Assembly (NCBI GenBank): GCA_963978905.1
Contig: OZ022257.1
Span: 35,617,919 to 35,681,918 of the forward strand
DNA length: 64,000 nucleotides
From: Trichostrongylus colubriformis
Lineage: Eukaryota > Nematoda > Chromadorea > Rhabditida > Trichostrongylidae
Reading direction: 5' to 3'
Below the pieces are notes generated by a model that was not told the DNA's origin, searched no databases, and was given only the letters and a program-made list of their open reading frames with translations. The position numbers and the translations under genes were made by a program. Positions within the stretch are counted from its first letter, which is position 1, and every line of letters begins with the position of its first letter. Shown one piece after another: positions 22,768 to 32,912 of this stretch.

Positions 22768-25398
22768 GAGTAGGTAATAAATGTGTATTGTATATTAATG
22801 TTGTGGTCTAACACGTGGCAGTATCAATGAATGCATTATAAATATTATCAGGTGTTTCATCAACCAGGCATCTTCAGAACAGTCGCTGATGGTCTATGAA
22901 TCCCGAAGTGAGGTTTGAATTTGAAGCGATCCTCGCTATAATGTAGCGAGATCATCTCACGGGTATTTTAAGAAAATCATTGAAGCACTGTCAAACTGAC
23001 TATTCTGACTAGTACTTAAAAGGTTCGAAAGCAGTGTGACAACAAAAATTTTGGAGTTGTCGCAAGATCTACGCACCAACATAAATTTGAGTGACTGTCA
23101 ATCAAGCGTCCTCCTCTAGGCTTAACTTTTTGGAAAAGAGATAGATACAGTTGGAGCTAACAAAAAATGACATAATCTAGCCACACATTTCTCGCTTTGG
23201 GGTTAAATATATTTTTCACACCTTGTGCCATACGCCAAATAGACAATGTTCTTCTCTCATTATGAAACACAAGGATAATCTATTATAACCGTGGTATTCG
23301 ATACTTGAATTATGACAGCGCAGTATCCTCTTACGCTACTCCAATGCTGCTTATGCAGAAAAGAAAACATATAGATTTCGTGTAAGGGGAGAGCTTGACA
23401 GATTGTCTAATAATATTTGAGCTTTATCGGTCCTCTGTTCTAATGTCTGTCTACCGCACAGATTGGATCGATAGTAGGCACCATAGAATCCATTAATCAA
23501 TATGCCTCGCACGCGTGCAGTCGCATGCATAAGAGTAAGGGGAAGATAGGCCTATAGAATTCGCATGACAGCATGCATCAGTCTTCTCGACCTCGGAGCA
23601 TTCTACAACGAACGCAGATGAACTCCTCGACCTTGTGTGTACCATGGACAATCTCCCATTTTGCTGATCCACGCTAACCACGATCGCATTCGCCAGCGGG
23701 TCAGGGCAAGAACAGTCTGAGGGAAGTAGATTTATCAGCAGTTCCCAGGATTCAGGGCTTCTTAAATCACCGAAAGAGGAAACATTTCCCTAGCACGCGG
23801 ACAGCGAAGTGTGGATTACTGTGCATCTACTTGTTTCGATATGTAGAGGGAAGACATCGCGATATGGAGCTTCTTTTTCATAAATCCTCTTACATTCGAG
23901 ATTTAAATTGGCTTCGTAACTTTTGATTTTGCGAGTATTAGATGTGTTGATACAAAGTGACCGGTGAGGTAGCTTGGCATCCCTAGAGCATGAATCAGAT
24001 TACTTGTCAACAAGCCTCCATGAAACTTTGTAACCGCTTAATAGAGAAAAAAAGCATTCTCATCTGACGGGTTTGGAGCCGTTTCATAGTTATTGATACC
24101 TAGCTGCCGAAAAATTCGTTTCAGACCGCCTAAACCACTGTTTTTTGTCTTGAAGTGACGTTTTCCATAGCGCTATCCAGCCACTAAGCTGGTTTCACGA
24201 ACGAGAATCTTCTGAAAATATAGCGCTATCCACCAATAAACTGGTTACACAAACGAGGATCTTCTGAAAGTAGGCAATATACGCAATAACTTACTGGAAC
24301 GATCATTCATATATTTCGCTTGCTTCGGAAACCCAACCAACTTCTTCCTATCCCCTCGAATTTTGTTGTAGGTGGTACTGCGCTCATGTATTTGCTTTGT
24401 GTTTGTGATGATTTTATGGGCAATTGTAGAAGCAACCGCAACCGTAGAGCAAATAAGTAAATAAAAATGTCTAAACTGTTCAAAAGTACCGCGAATGCCT
24501 GCTATGGAAGTGCAGGAGCGTGCAACCAGTTAGTTAGCGCTCACTACAGGATATTCCAGTGATAAGAGAACCAGAGACCGCACAAAAGTGGAAGAAGTCA
24601 ACTTTATCACTTTATCCACTTCCCGTTGTGGGAACTTCTACAACGATGGGAAGGTCAAAACAAGAAATCCGCAAACGGAATAGAGACGGCACTATCGCTC
24701 ACGGAAATTTCTTAGCGCAATGGGGATGGAGCCAAAATCAGCGATGGGCAGCACGACGTGAGACAATCGAACATAGAACTATCAATCCATAAACTATTTA
24801 GTCTCTATATTGTGGTATGATTAGTGGATAAACACACTTCAATCCTGATCCATTTACATTGATATCATTGTAACACGTCGTCGATAGCATTGAAACAACA
24901 GTATCGACCGCTAAATCACCTGAGCCTCCGGAATGTGGTGGTCTTTTTCAGCAGCGCGATATGCAGTAGTAAATGACTAGATTATTAACACTCAACAGCC
25001 TAAGCACTAAATTCTCAGCAAGTGAATATACTTTGTATTCCGATATCATTACCACCGAGATGTTTCGACCACCAAATTACGTAGAATTCCAAATAGTGAT
25101 AAGTATTTGTAGAGATACCAGTTGGACTAGCGTTCAGTGTTGCGCCTATTACGATGTGGCAATGTGTGATACGAACTTTCGATATTGGTTAGTCACTTCG
25201 ACCATTTCCCCCATCACATTATTCTACTGTGTTTCGCACACTACTGTACTTTATCGACCCCAATATGTTGGAAATTACTGCTGGAAACATGGCGCATTAT
25301 TCTTTTCAGCCACCCTCTGGTCAGATTACTCATAATAATGAATCTCTCTTTGGTGTCACACGTGTTATCCTTCAAGAATGCTAAAAGATCGCTAAAAA
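22768..25398. other. No gene recognised
   Basis: About 2.6 kb of AT-rich sequence with short frames only (longest 120 codons at 24,973-25,335, without motif). A two-copy 53-bp tandem repeat lies at 24,167. No splice-linked exons were found. Confidence 0.45.
24167..24273 (+). repeat. Two-copy 53-bp tandem repeat
   Basis: ATAGCGCTATCCA starts each unit (24,167 and 24,220), followed by AAGCTGGTTTCACGAACGAG or AAACTGGTTACACAAACGAG, then ATCTTCTGAAA. Confidence 0.7.
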
Positions 25399-25453
25399 GG
25401 TCTGAGTACTATGTGAAAAAGCGCGCTGAATCCAGAAGGTGCTTCCTTCGGTC

Positions 25454-27249
25454 TCACAACTCATAATGGCCTTCGAGTAATGACAATTGCTGTAGAGATC
25501 TGAGTCCAGCAAGCGCGGTAAATTCAGAAGGTGCTCTTACCGGTGGTCTTGGAATTGGAGGGATGTATATTCTCTGAAAAGGTCTGAGTATGTGACAAAA
25601 CGCGGTAAATTCAGAAAATGCTCTCACCGGTGGCGGTGGCGGTGGCGGCGGCCTTGGGCGTACTGTCTGAAAAGGTCTGAGTATATGAGAAAGCGCGGTA
25701 AATCCAGAAAATGCTCTCACCCGACGTATTGGAGGAAGGACGATGATCTGAAAAGTTCCGAGTATACCACAAAGCACGGTAAATTACGAAGGTGCTCTCA
25801 CACGTGGTGGCCTTGGACGAATGTAAACTGGTGGCTAAAAAGATCTGAATATACCAGAAGACGCGGTAAATCTAGAAGGTGCTTTCACCCGTACATAGCA
25901 TGGTGGCCTTGGACGAATGTAAATTGGTGGCTGAAAAAATCTGAGTAGACCGGAAGACGCGGTAAATCTAGAAGGTTCACCCGTACATAACATGGCCTTG
26001 GACGAAAGAAGACTGGCTGAAAAGATCTGAATATATCACAAAGCACGATGTATCTAACAGGTGCTCTCACCGGTTCCACTAGCAAAATTATCGTAGGACG
26101 ACAAACAATTGCAGGCCTATAGAAGCGATGTGGTCGAAAAACAATCCGACTACACAAAAAAATCTAGTCAATACACTCACCGTCGACCTCACAACGACTC
26201 CGCGCCCACCGTAGTAATGTGGGTGGAAGAATTCTTGGTGCTAAGGTAGTTGGGGCGGAGGGGGGGGGACACTCGAAAATGGCAAAAGTCGCGCCCGATT
26301 TCTGCTCATAGGCACTCTCAAAGTTATTTTAAGCCTAGATACAGCTAACTTACTGAGAAAATGATTGAATTATTCTTCCATTAAAATATTACAAAAAATT
26401 AGTTACAACCAGACCAAACAACCACTTACGTGTATTCGCCTAACCCTAGGGGAAGGGAGTCTCCTTCCCCAAGGCTTAGGCTAACATAGGATGGATAAAG
26501 TTAAAGTTAAAGGATAAAGTTTTTTGGCGTTAATCAATCCCTTCTGTGGGATGCGCCGCACATTCTCGTTCCATTCAGAATCGTGATGGCTAGTGAATGT
26601 GATGTGGCCTATACAATGACTTGCGGTGGCCAGCCGATGTACAAGTCAGGGCTTTTATCCTCCCAGACGAGTCTGGTACCGATTTACCGACCCCGGAGCA
26701 ATGGAAGGCTTGGTTGGCCTGAGCGGGCGTGATGCGGGATTTGATCCCCGCACCATGAGAGTGGGGTGCGCGCCACCTGTTACTGCACCACCTCCGCCCC
26801 AGGATGAATATACAAGCACGAATTTACTTTACAGAATCGTCTTTAAGCAGAATCCGAACCAGATTCGGCAAGCGCTATGGTTCTCTGCGCTCCAGCTATG
26901 CGTTAGAGACGCAGAGACACTACTGCAGTGCACCCACCCAACTACCTTAGCACCGAATTCTTTTGGAAATGGTGGGCAAAAACCTTCGCACTCACCCGAC
27001 GCCAATAGACCCGTCGGTAAGGCTGAAACGTTCTTCGCTTATCAAAGCTAATAATTGAAAGAAGTCTTGCAATCATGAAAATGTAAAGGTTTCTGGTAAA
27101 TATGTTATAAACTATAACATGAAGTGCATAAAAATGTTCAGTAACTACATGCAGATCTCCAACTGTAACCAAATTTCCGCACTATTGACAATACCTACAC
27201 TCACCCTATATCCCCATCGGTATACGGGACGATAATAGCAAGGAGAGCC
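25454..27249 (-). CDS. Proline/arginine/tyrosine-rich micro-exon gene (5-prime end unresolved)
   Basis: Family not recognised; the gene structure is the evidence. Phase-0 exons, in transcription order: 27249-27205, 27022-26996, 26149-26071 (start uncertain), 26016-25981, 25930-25889, 25834-25802, 25747-25721, 25666-25628, 25573-25541 and 25489-25454 ending in TGA. Products include GSPCYYRPVYRWGYR, PYRRVYWRR, PVFFRPRPCYVR, PPIYIRPRPPCYVR, PPVYIRPRPPR, IIVLPPIRR, TVRPRPPPPPPPP and RIYIPPIPRPP. Each exon is bounded by a GTGAG/GTGAA/GTAAG donor and a TTTCAG, TTTTAG or CTACAG acceptor. The 50-54-nt introns between 26,070 and 25,490 are close copies of one another. An intron-like 66-nt copy also follows GAGTT at 25,455, so the 3-prime end may be spliced further instead of stopping. 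No start codon or signal-peptide exon was found upstream. The long intron at 26,150-26,995 contains a TIR insertion. The function is not known; the composition suggests a secreted or structural low-complexity protein. Confidence 0.68.
26230..26961. mobile_element. TIR insertion inside an intron of the micro-exon gene
   Basis: AATTCTTGGTGCTAAGGTAG at 26,230 is matched in inverted orientation by CTACCTTAGCACCGAATTC near 26,943, with a few more paired bases on either side. The interior (about 730 bp) contains a G9 run, a CTAACCCTAGGGGAAGGGAG hairpin region and a SINE-like copy. No transposase is visible. Confidence 0.6.
26520..26795 (+). repeat. SINE-like dispersed repeat, copy 3
   Basis: Begins GCGTTAATCAATCCCTTCTG and ends after CACCTGTTACTGCACCACC. 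It has the best A-box-like motif (TGGCCTGAGCGG, 26,715) and B-box-like motif (GGGATTTGATCCCC, 26,736) of the three copies. It lies within the intronic TIR element, in antisense to the host gene. Confidence 0.7.
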
Positions 27250-27259
27250 CTGAAAAAGT

Positions 27260-27493
27260 GTGATTCCCATACCATGCAAAATGAGCACAAATGTGTGAGT
27301 TTCTTGTGTACATGCCAAGAAGCTCGAAGCGTCTTCTCCGAAAAACGCGAGAGAAATAGGCTACTAAATGGCTTCGCGATTAGATCGCTTCAAAACTTTT
27401 CTATAAGACTCCTAAAAGAGTCTATTTTTTGTGGCAAAATGCACAACATATGGTGCATTGCAGATAACATTCTCTAATTTGCATTTTTTTGTT
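27260..27493. other. Upstream region of the micro-exon gene, no exon resolved
   Basis: I looked on the minus strand for an ATG with a hydrophobic run followed by GTGAG or GTAAG and found no convincing first exon here. Confidence 0.35.
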
Positions 27494-27730
27494 GAGGGGG
27501 TTCATCTACGCTTTCAAGGGGGTGTACGTCGTTTGGCGCCTCTGCAGCTAATTTTCCAATGGGGCGCATGGGCCGTTGCTCATCATAAGAGGCGTGTCCT
27601 TCGCCGTCTGGACTCTCGCAGATTTGCCTAAGCCTGTTTAGGGGAGGAGCTTTGGCAGCGCCCCTCGGAAAATTAGCTGCAGTGGCCGCGCCCAACGACC
27701 GTCTCCCCTTCAAGGTCCCTCGTTTTTGAT
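27494..27730. mobile_element. Small foldback element
   Basis: Arms of about 60 bp: CTTTCAAGGGGGTG...GCAGCTAATTTTCC (27,513-27,557) pairs with GGAAAATTAGCTGCAG...CCCCTTCAAGG (27,666-27,715). The GC-rich loop carries CGCATGGGCCGTTGC. Frames on both strands reflect the symmetry. Confidence 0.65.
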
Positions 27731-28403
27731 TTTCACGAGGGAGTCCGAAGTGCTCAGTCATCTTTGCTATTTTGACTTAAGTCGCGGGCATCTGCTAACA
27801 CATGGTACCTTATGGAGTTTGTTCGAAGAACATATTTGTGAAATGCGAGCTCGATTCCAAAATTTTATGCGCCGAAGTTCGGCAAATAAGTCCCACCACT
27901 GTTTCGATTCGTATGAGAGGCTCATGCTGAGTATGTACTTCAGAACTGAAGATTCCTGTAGAAGGCTTCAGATACCACTTTAAGGGGTACATTCTCTGGG
28001 CTCACAGTGAGAAGCGCTAGCTTTCTTCAACAAGATTTGTCACATCACTACCTACACTATTAAGGGACATTTATAATGGTTCTCAGTATGCTCACTCTCA
28101 CCACATGTTCAGTAGTTTAGCGACACATACAATGTTCAAATTTATGGTACCGGTCCGCAGCGCTGCAAAGATCCGCTCATATGGGAAAGGCAAGGATTTC
28201 TGTCAGTTCTGTTTCACCGAATAACTTCTACTCTGCGTTTCGCTTGTGCTACCGCTGTGAGTGTGGAAACCTTGGCGACACTTAGTTACTTTATGAGTCG
28301 ATTTTGCAAGGAAAATAACCTTGATCCCGTAATAGTATTCATTCGAAGAGGTCAAGCTCACTGATTGAGTAGTAACATGTTCTACGCTGCAGACTGTGTT
28401 ATA
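27731..28403. other. No gene recognised
   Basis: An 85-codon plus frame (27,726-27,983) has no recognisable motif. Nothing else was supportable. Confidence 0.4.
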
Positions 28404-29096
28404 TTAGGTGTGTGCAGAATAAATGGCCAAAAAGGACAACTTTTTTCAAAGCGCCATAACTTCGCTCAGACACAACTTTATTTGTCGAAATAAAAACCAT
28501 TCGAATCTTCATAACTTTGTCAACGACCTGGTAAAGAAAATATGCGGTCATGATAAAATTCTGGATTGGGAAAATTAATAAAGTCAACGGTGGCATTTTC
28601 AAAATGCATAGTATCGGCTAATTTTCGCTGACGCAGGTTTGCCTCGAAAACCCGAAAAAAGTGGTGATCCGTCTAGGGAATAAGGGGGGTGAGGGAGAGT
28701 CTCGATGCCTAACTGCATCAGTTTCTGCCGGGTGACTTGCGAAAAGTGCGGTTTTGCGTTGTTTTGCGCACCCAGCAAAATCTGATGGAATTAGGCATCG
28801 AGACTCTCCCTCATCCCCTATATTCTCCAGACTTATCCCTGATGGATTACCACTTTTTCCGGGTTCTCGATGCAAATCTGCGTCACAAAAAATTCGCCGA
28901 TACTATACACGGAAAAAATGCCACTCTTGACTTTACTAATTCTGGCAATCGAAAATTTAATCGTGTGGCATATTTCTCCACCAGATCATTGGCGAGATTC
29001 TGTAGATTCGAATGGTTCTTATTTCGACAAATGAAGTTGTGTCTGAGCGAAGTTATGGCCAGATATGTTTTGGCCATTTATTCTGCAAACACCTAA
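28404..29096. mobile_element. Palindromic mariner derivative D (two inverted 3-prime halves)
   Basis: Left end TTAGGTGTGTGCAGAATAAA (28,404, preceded by TA) and right end its reverse complement with one mismatch, finishing at 29,096. Unlike an ordinary mariner, complementarity extends far inside: the left arm (to about 28,718) and right arm (from about 28,783) both encode the transposase C-terminus reading away from the centre. PLYSPDLSLMDYHFFRVLD is legible in the right arm on plus, and decayed copies of the same segment lie in the left arm on minus. The central spacer is about 65 bp. The element therefore lacks the transposase N-terminus and cannot encode transposase. Confidence 0.8.
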
Positions 29097-29097
29097 T

Positions 29098-29297
29098 NNN
29101 NNNNNNNNNNNNNNNNNNNNNNNNNNNNNNNNNNNNNNNNNNNNNNNNNNNNNNNNNNNNNNNNNNNNNNNNNNNNNNNNNNNNNNNNNNNNNNNNNNNN
29201 NNNNNNNNNNNNNNNNNNNNNNNNNNNNNNNNNNNNNNNNNNNNNNNNNNNNNNNNNNNNNNNNNNNNNNNNNNNNNNNNNNNNNNNNNNNNNNNNN
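29098..29297. other. Assembly gap (200 N)
   Basis: A run of exactly 200 N, usually a placeholder for an unknown length. It starts directly after the right end of the palindromic mariner, so the flanking TA and the continuation are not visible. Confidence 0.99.
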
Positions 29298-29513
29298 GGA
29301 GGATAATGCAGGCTATGCACACAACGCGCCATGCAGACATGTCGCACAGTCTATAAAAGATTAATTTCAGAGACAATACACAGTTACTTTTTGGAATTTT
29401 CAACTGCGGCGCGGTTTAGTTCACTTTCAATGACACTATAATAAGGACGCGATAGACATTCTTTGTTTTACCCATTTCAGCTAATCTTATATGACATCCT
29501 GTTTCCTACTATA
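29298..29513. other. No gene recognised
   Basis: Short sequence following the gap; nothing supportable. Confidence 0.4.
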
Positions 29514-30181
29514 CAGAGGGTGCCAAAAAAGAGTAATTTTCCCTTCTGCACTTTCAACCCTATTTTAGTCGAGCTTCAGCTAATTCGTACAAGGCATTTC
29601 CATCCCCGAATCCGAGGGCAGACATCACCTTATCACTTAACTCCGTAACAGCCTTCTGCACGAACAGGATCGGGAGCCTATTCCGAGTGAACATGATGTG
29701 TCACCTCAACACGGCAAGATTCGAGGTTTCGTCACTCTTATACGAAGCTTTGCCAAGGTCCGTTCACACCGGGTACCTGAGGGGGTTCGTATTGGGTGGT
29801 GCCTTCTCTCTTTTTCGAAGCTCCCTCTGAGGTATGAAAACTGACACTTCAGATCATAGCAGCGTTGTTCGAGCAGCAGGGACTCTGTGACTTCCGTGAA
29901 CCGAAGGGCCAATCCTTAGGAAACTTCCCACAAAAGACCCACCGCGGAACTTGACTCCAGTGTTTTAGCGGAACTCGATATCGTGGGCGCTGCGAAGCTC
30001 GACTGCGCCGACTGAAGGCTCTTTCATGAAGGTGAAAGTAGTGAGTATCAGCTTGCTCCTGTTTCTAAAGGAACATTTCTGGGATATTTTGCCCCATTAC
30101 TTTTATCTCTTTCGTTTCCCTATGCTTTATATACATGGCGGATGTGAGCCGTGAGTAAATTACTCTTTTTGGTACCCCCTG
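29514..30181. mobile_element. TIR element of 668 bp, Tc1/mariner-like ends
   Basis: Left CAGAGGGTGCCAAAAAAGAG (29,514, preceded by TA) pairs with right CTCTTTTTGGTACCCCCTG (ending 30,181, TA two bases on). TIR about 27 bp including AGTAATTT. No transposase motif was read in the interior, so it is non-autonomous or deleted. Confidence 0.6.
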
Positions 30182-30185
30182 CATA

Positions 30186-30620
30186 TACAGCATTTCTGTG
30201 TAATCCGCCGAACATTTCTGTGTGTGTTCGTCTGTCTGTCACAAAACCATAGGGCTTGGACGGAGAAAACAGTGGTGATAGATCGAAAATGTTAGCCCTG
30301 AGGGCTGATAAGGAGCATCGTAAGAAGAATGCCACTGCAATCGCTGCCATTTTCGGGTTATCCCCACAGCATTAACACTCATGTTGCTGGGACGAGGTGG
30401 CACAGGAGCAATAACGGAGGATGATCAAATTGATAAAAACGGTCAGAAAATGTCACCAAATCTACAAATTTTGCTTTCCCAGCTGGTAGTCTAGTATTCA
30501 CCCTCATAGGTGTTAAAGGAAGTGGTATGGGACTTCACTGGTGTCTGATTGATTCTGATGGCGACTGATGAAGGCTGATAAGGGTCGTTAGCAAGTGCAT
30601 GGAAAATCCTGAATACCACT
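30186..30620 (-). repeat. Dispersed repeat R1, inverted fragment
   Basis: Reverse-oriented R1 end: TGTGTGTTCGTCTGTCTGTCACA, GGAGAAAACAGTGGTG, GATAAGGAGCATCG, CATTAACACTCATGTTGCTGG and TCTGATGGCGACTGATGAAGG correspond to the complement of the R1 3-prime region and its sub-repeats. Confidence 0.6.
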
Positions 30621-32545
30621 GAGTAATATGAACAGTAGGAAGTCAGGGAAGTGGTTAGCAAAGATTGCTTACAACGTTTTTGAATTCATGCATATGTGGG
30701 CGGACCGACCCATCAGTGCGGCACATTACAAATCGAGGTGCTGCGACTATATTCATTGATGGTGCGTCCCTTTCCCCAATTTCGAACTTCTGCGCGTAAC
30801 CTGGTGGTTACGTGGCTGAGATGACTATGATTTAATAGATGACTTTCAGTGAGATTGCACTCTTTCATATCCTCGAACTCCCACAAACAAATTTACAGCT
30901 TCTTGCGCAGACTAAATCGTTCCTTCAACAGGCTTACTATCTTTCTTCTGTGCTGACGCCTAGTGCAGAGTGAGCACAGCTCAGAATGGCTGCAAGTGCA
31001 GTAAGTAGGCTTTTATATAAGTAGGATCACTATCACGATGATGCTACACTGATACTGCAACATCAACTTGATTCCGTATACATTGAGCATCTCCCATCAT
31101 GCCCTTATCCCAAACATCCACTTGTGGCGGAAAGACATACAAGCAGACCGACAAACTAACATACAAAGTAGTTTATAGGAAAGGCGGGAAGGGGAGAAAA
31201 GTCGTATGAAGTGGGTTCTTGCGCTGTAGAAATGTGGAAGAAACACAGACGGATAGACGAGAAACTACTGCTCTGACGTTCAACATGACAAACACAGTGA
31301 ACGAACGTAAGGGCTGGATCATTTATCGCAGTTTGTTATCAAACCTAAAATTGTCCATTTCTATTCTGCGTCTACTGCATGTATAGTGATATGCACATCT
31401 GTGACGAGGTGAGCACCTCATAAAATAAATATGAGTTTGCTGTGGACGTGTCCTGAATGGTGATTAAGGAAATTTCAAATTGATATTCCAACAATTAATC
31501 GGCCCCTCGCATAAGATAACCTGGACAGGGGTGAACAGGTATGGGGTGTATCGAAGACAATGTTCAACCATTCACTTCATACTTATCCACTGAAGCGATC
31601 CTTTCGTCATGGTTTTCAAAAAGTCCTTGAATTGGTTCCTGTGGCGGATCCGGTTCTCGTTTCCGGGTCTAGCGCACAAGCCGACCGGTCTAGCCCGGGC
31701 CGATAAAGTCTCTATACATACTTTCTTATCTTCGTACCGTCACTGCACTTACATGAGCGTACCGCAAATGACCTACATGACCACACCGCCGAATGACTGC
31801 GAGTGTACTTGGCAGGCGATTATACAGGTAGAAAGTGCTATCACAGCGATAATATGTATGACCTCGGATTGGTTCAGTATCCCTCTGCATTGAGGAGTCT
31901 ATTTCCTCTATTACTCCCCATTACAACCATTGACTTGTGGACGTACAGAAACACAGGCCGACAAACGACAAACAAAGTAGTAAGTGGTTTATATAAAAGA
32001 GGAATATCAGTTGCAGCGATGTATCGACAGGTAAACTGTCGATTCTTCCAAATAATGTAATCAGTCTCTTGTTGTAATAGCGAAAGCAAATAAACCGTTT
32101 TCTAATGCGGCACCATGAGCAACAATGCGAATTGACCATCAAACTATCTGAAGCTCCAAATAGTGATGCCTGTTCAGAAAAGTGATAATCATTGTGATTA
32201 GGCAGCGCTTATAGGTTAATAATGGTGGAATTAGCGTTTTTGCGGAATTGATGAATATGTAAAAAAGCAATAGACATTATCTCGATCAGGAACCTGCGGA
32301 ATTTGTGTGTTTTGAAAAGTGTTGAATCTGTGTTCTTGCATAACTGTGGAACCTGCTTAAAAAGACGAGATACGTATCGATCGGGGAGTTGTGGGAAAGA
32401 GGAGTTTTCGCAGAATCTCCGTTTTTGTGAGAATGCAAAATAGTGAAGTCTTCATTTCCACTGCTTTCCTAATAACTCCCTCAGACCTATGCATTGGCCG
32501 CCTCCTTTTCCTAATGGTTGCTTAGCTCTCGATATGGGTTTCCAG
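30621..32545. other. No gene; two short related repeat ends
   Basis: No coding signal. CCACTTGTGG...GACAAACTAACATACAAAGTAGTTTATA (about 31,119-31,180) and GACTTGTGGACG...GACAAACAAAGTAGTAAGTGGTTTATATA (about 31,930-31,997) are relatives in the same orientation, probably tails of one dispersed repeat. Confidence 0.45.
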
Positions 32546-32912
32546 TTGAGGATTAGATGAGGAAAATTTCGAAGTGTTTCACTTCAAATAGTCATAACTT
32601 CCTTCAAACTCAACCATATGATTGCGTTCTGGTGAACCTGAGTCTGCGAAGTTACCGCTTTCGAATGACCACCTGAGCTATGCCATATCTTCGAAACGAA
32701 GGAAGTTATTTCGAGGGAAGCCAGATAGATGAGGATTAGATGAGGAAAATTTTGAAAAATTGAAGTGTTGCACTTCAGATGATCATAACTTTCTTCAGAC
32801 TTGACCATATAAGTGCTTTTTTGGGTGTCAGGGGTCTGCGAGGTGGTCGCTTTCAGTGACCGCCTGAGCTGTGCTATATCTGCAAAACGAAGCAAGAAAA
32901 ATTCAGAAAAGC
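32546..32912 (+). repeat. Tandem duplication of an approximately 183-bp repeat
   Basis: Two units (32,546-32,728 and 32,729-32,912) each run from GAGGATTAGATGAGGAAAAT through CATAACTTTCTTCAGAC-type and GACCGCCTGAGCTGTGC-type landmarks to an AAACGAAG segment. A third, inverted relative lies at 47,742-47,924. Confidence 0.75.

Noticed and set aside
26181..26216. Additional exon YYGGRGVVVRST of the micro-exon gene
   Set aside because: It has a good GTGAGTG donor, but the next acceptor would leave an intron of about 17-31 nt or shift the frame, so it was not put in the gene model.
26715..26749. tRNA gene
   Set aside because: Box-like motifs are too close together and no cloverleaf can be drawn; treated as part of a SINE-like repeat.
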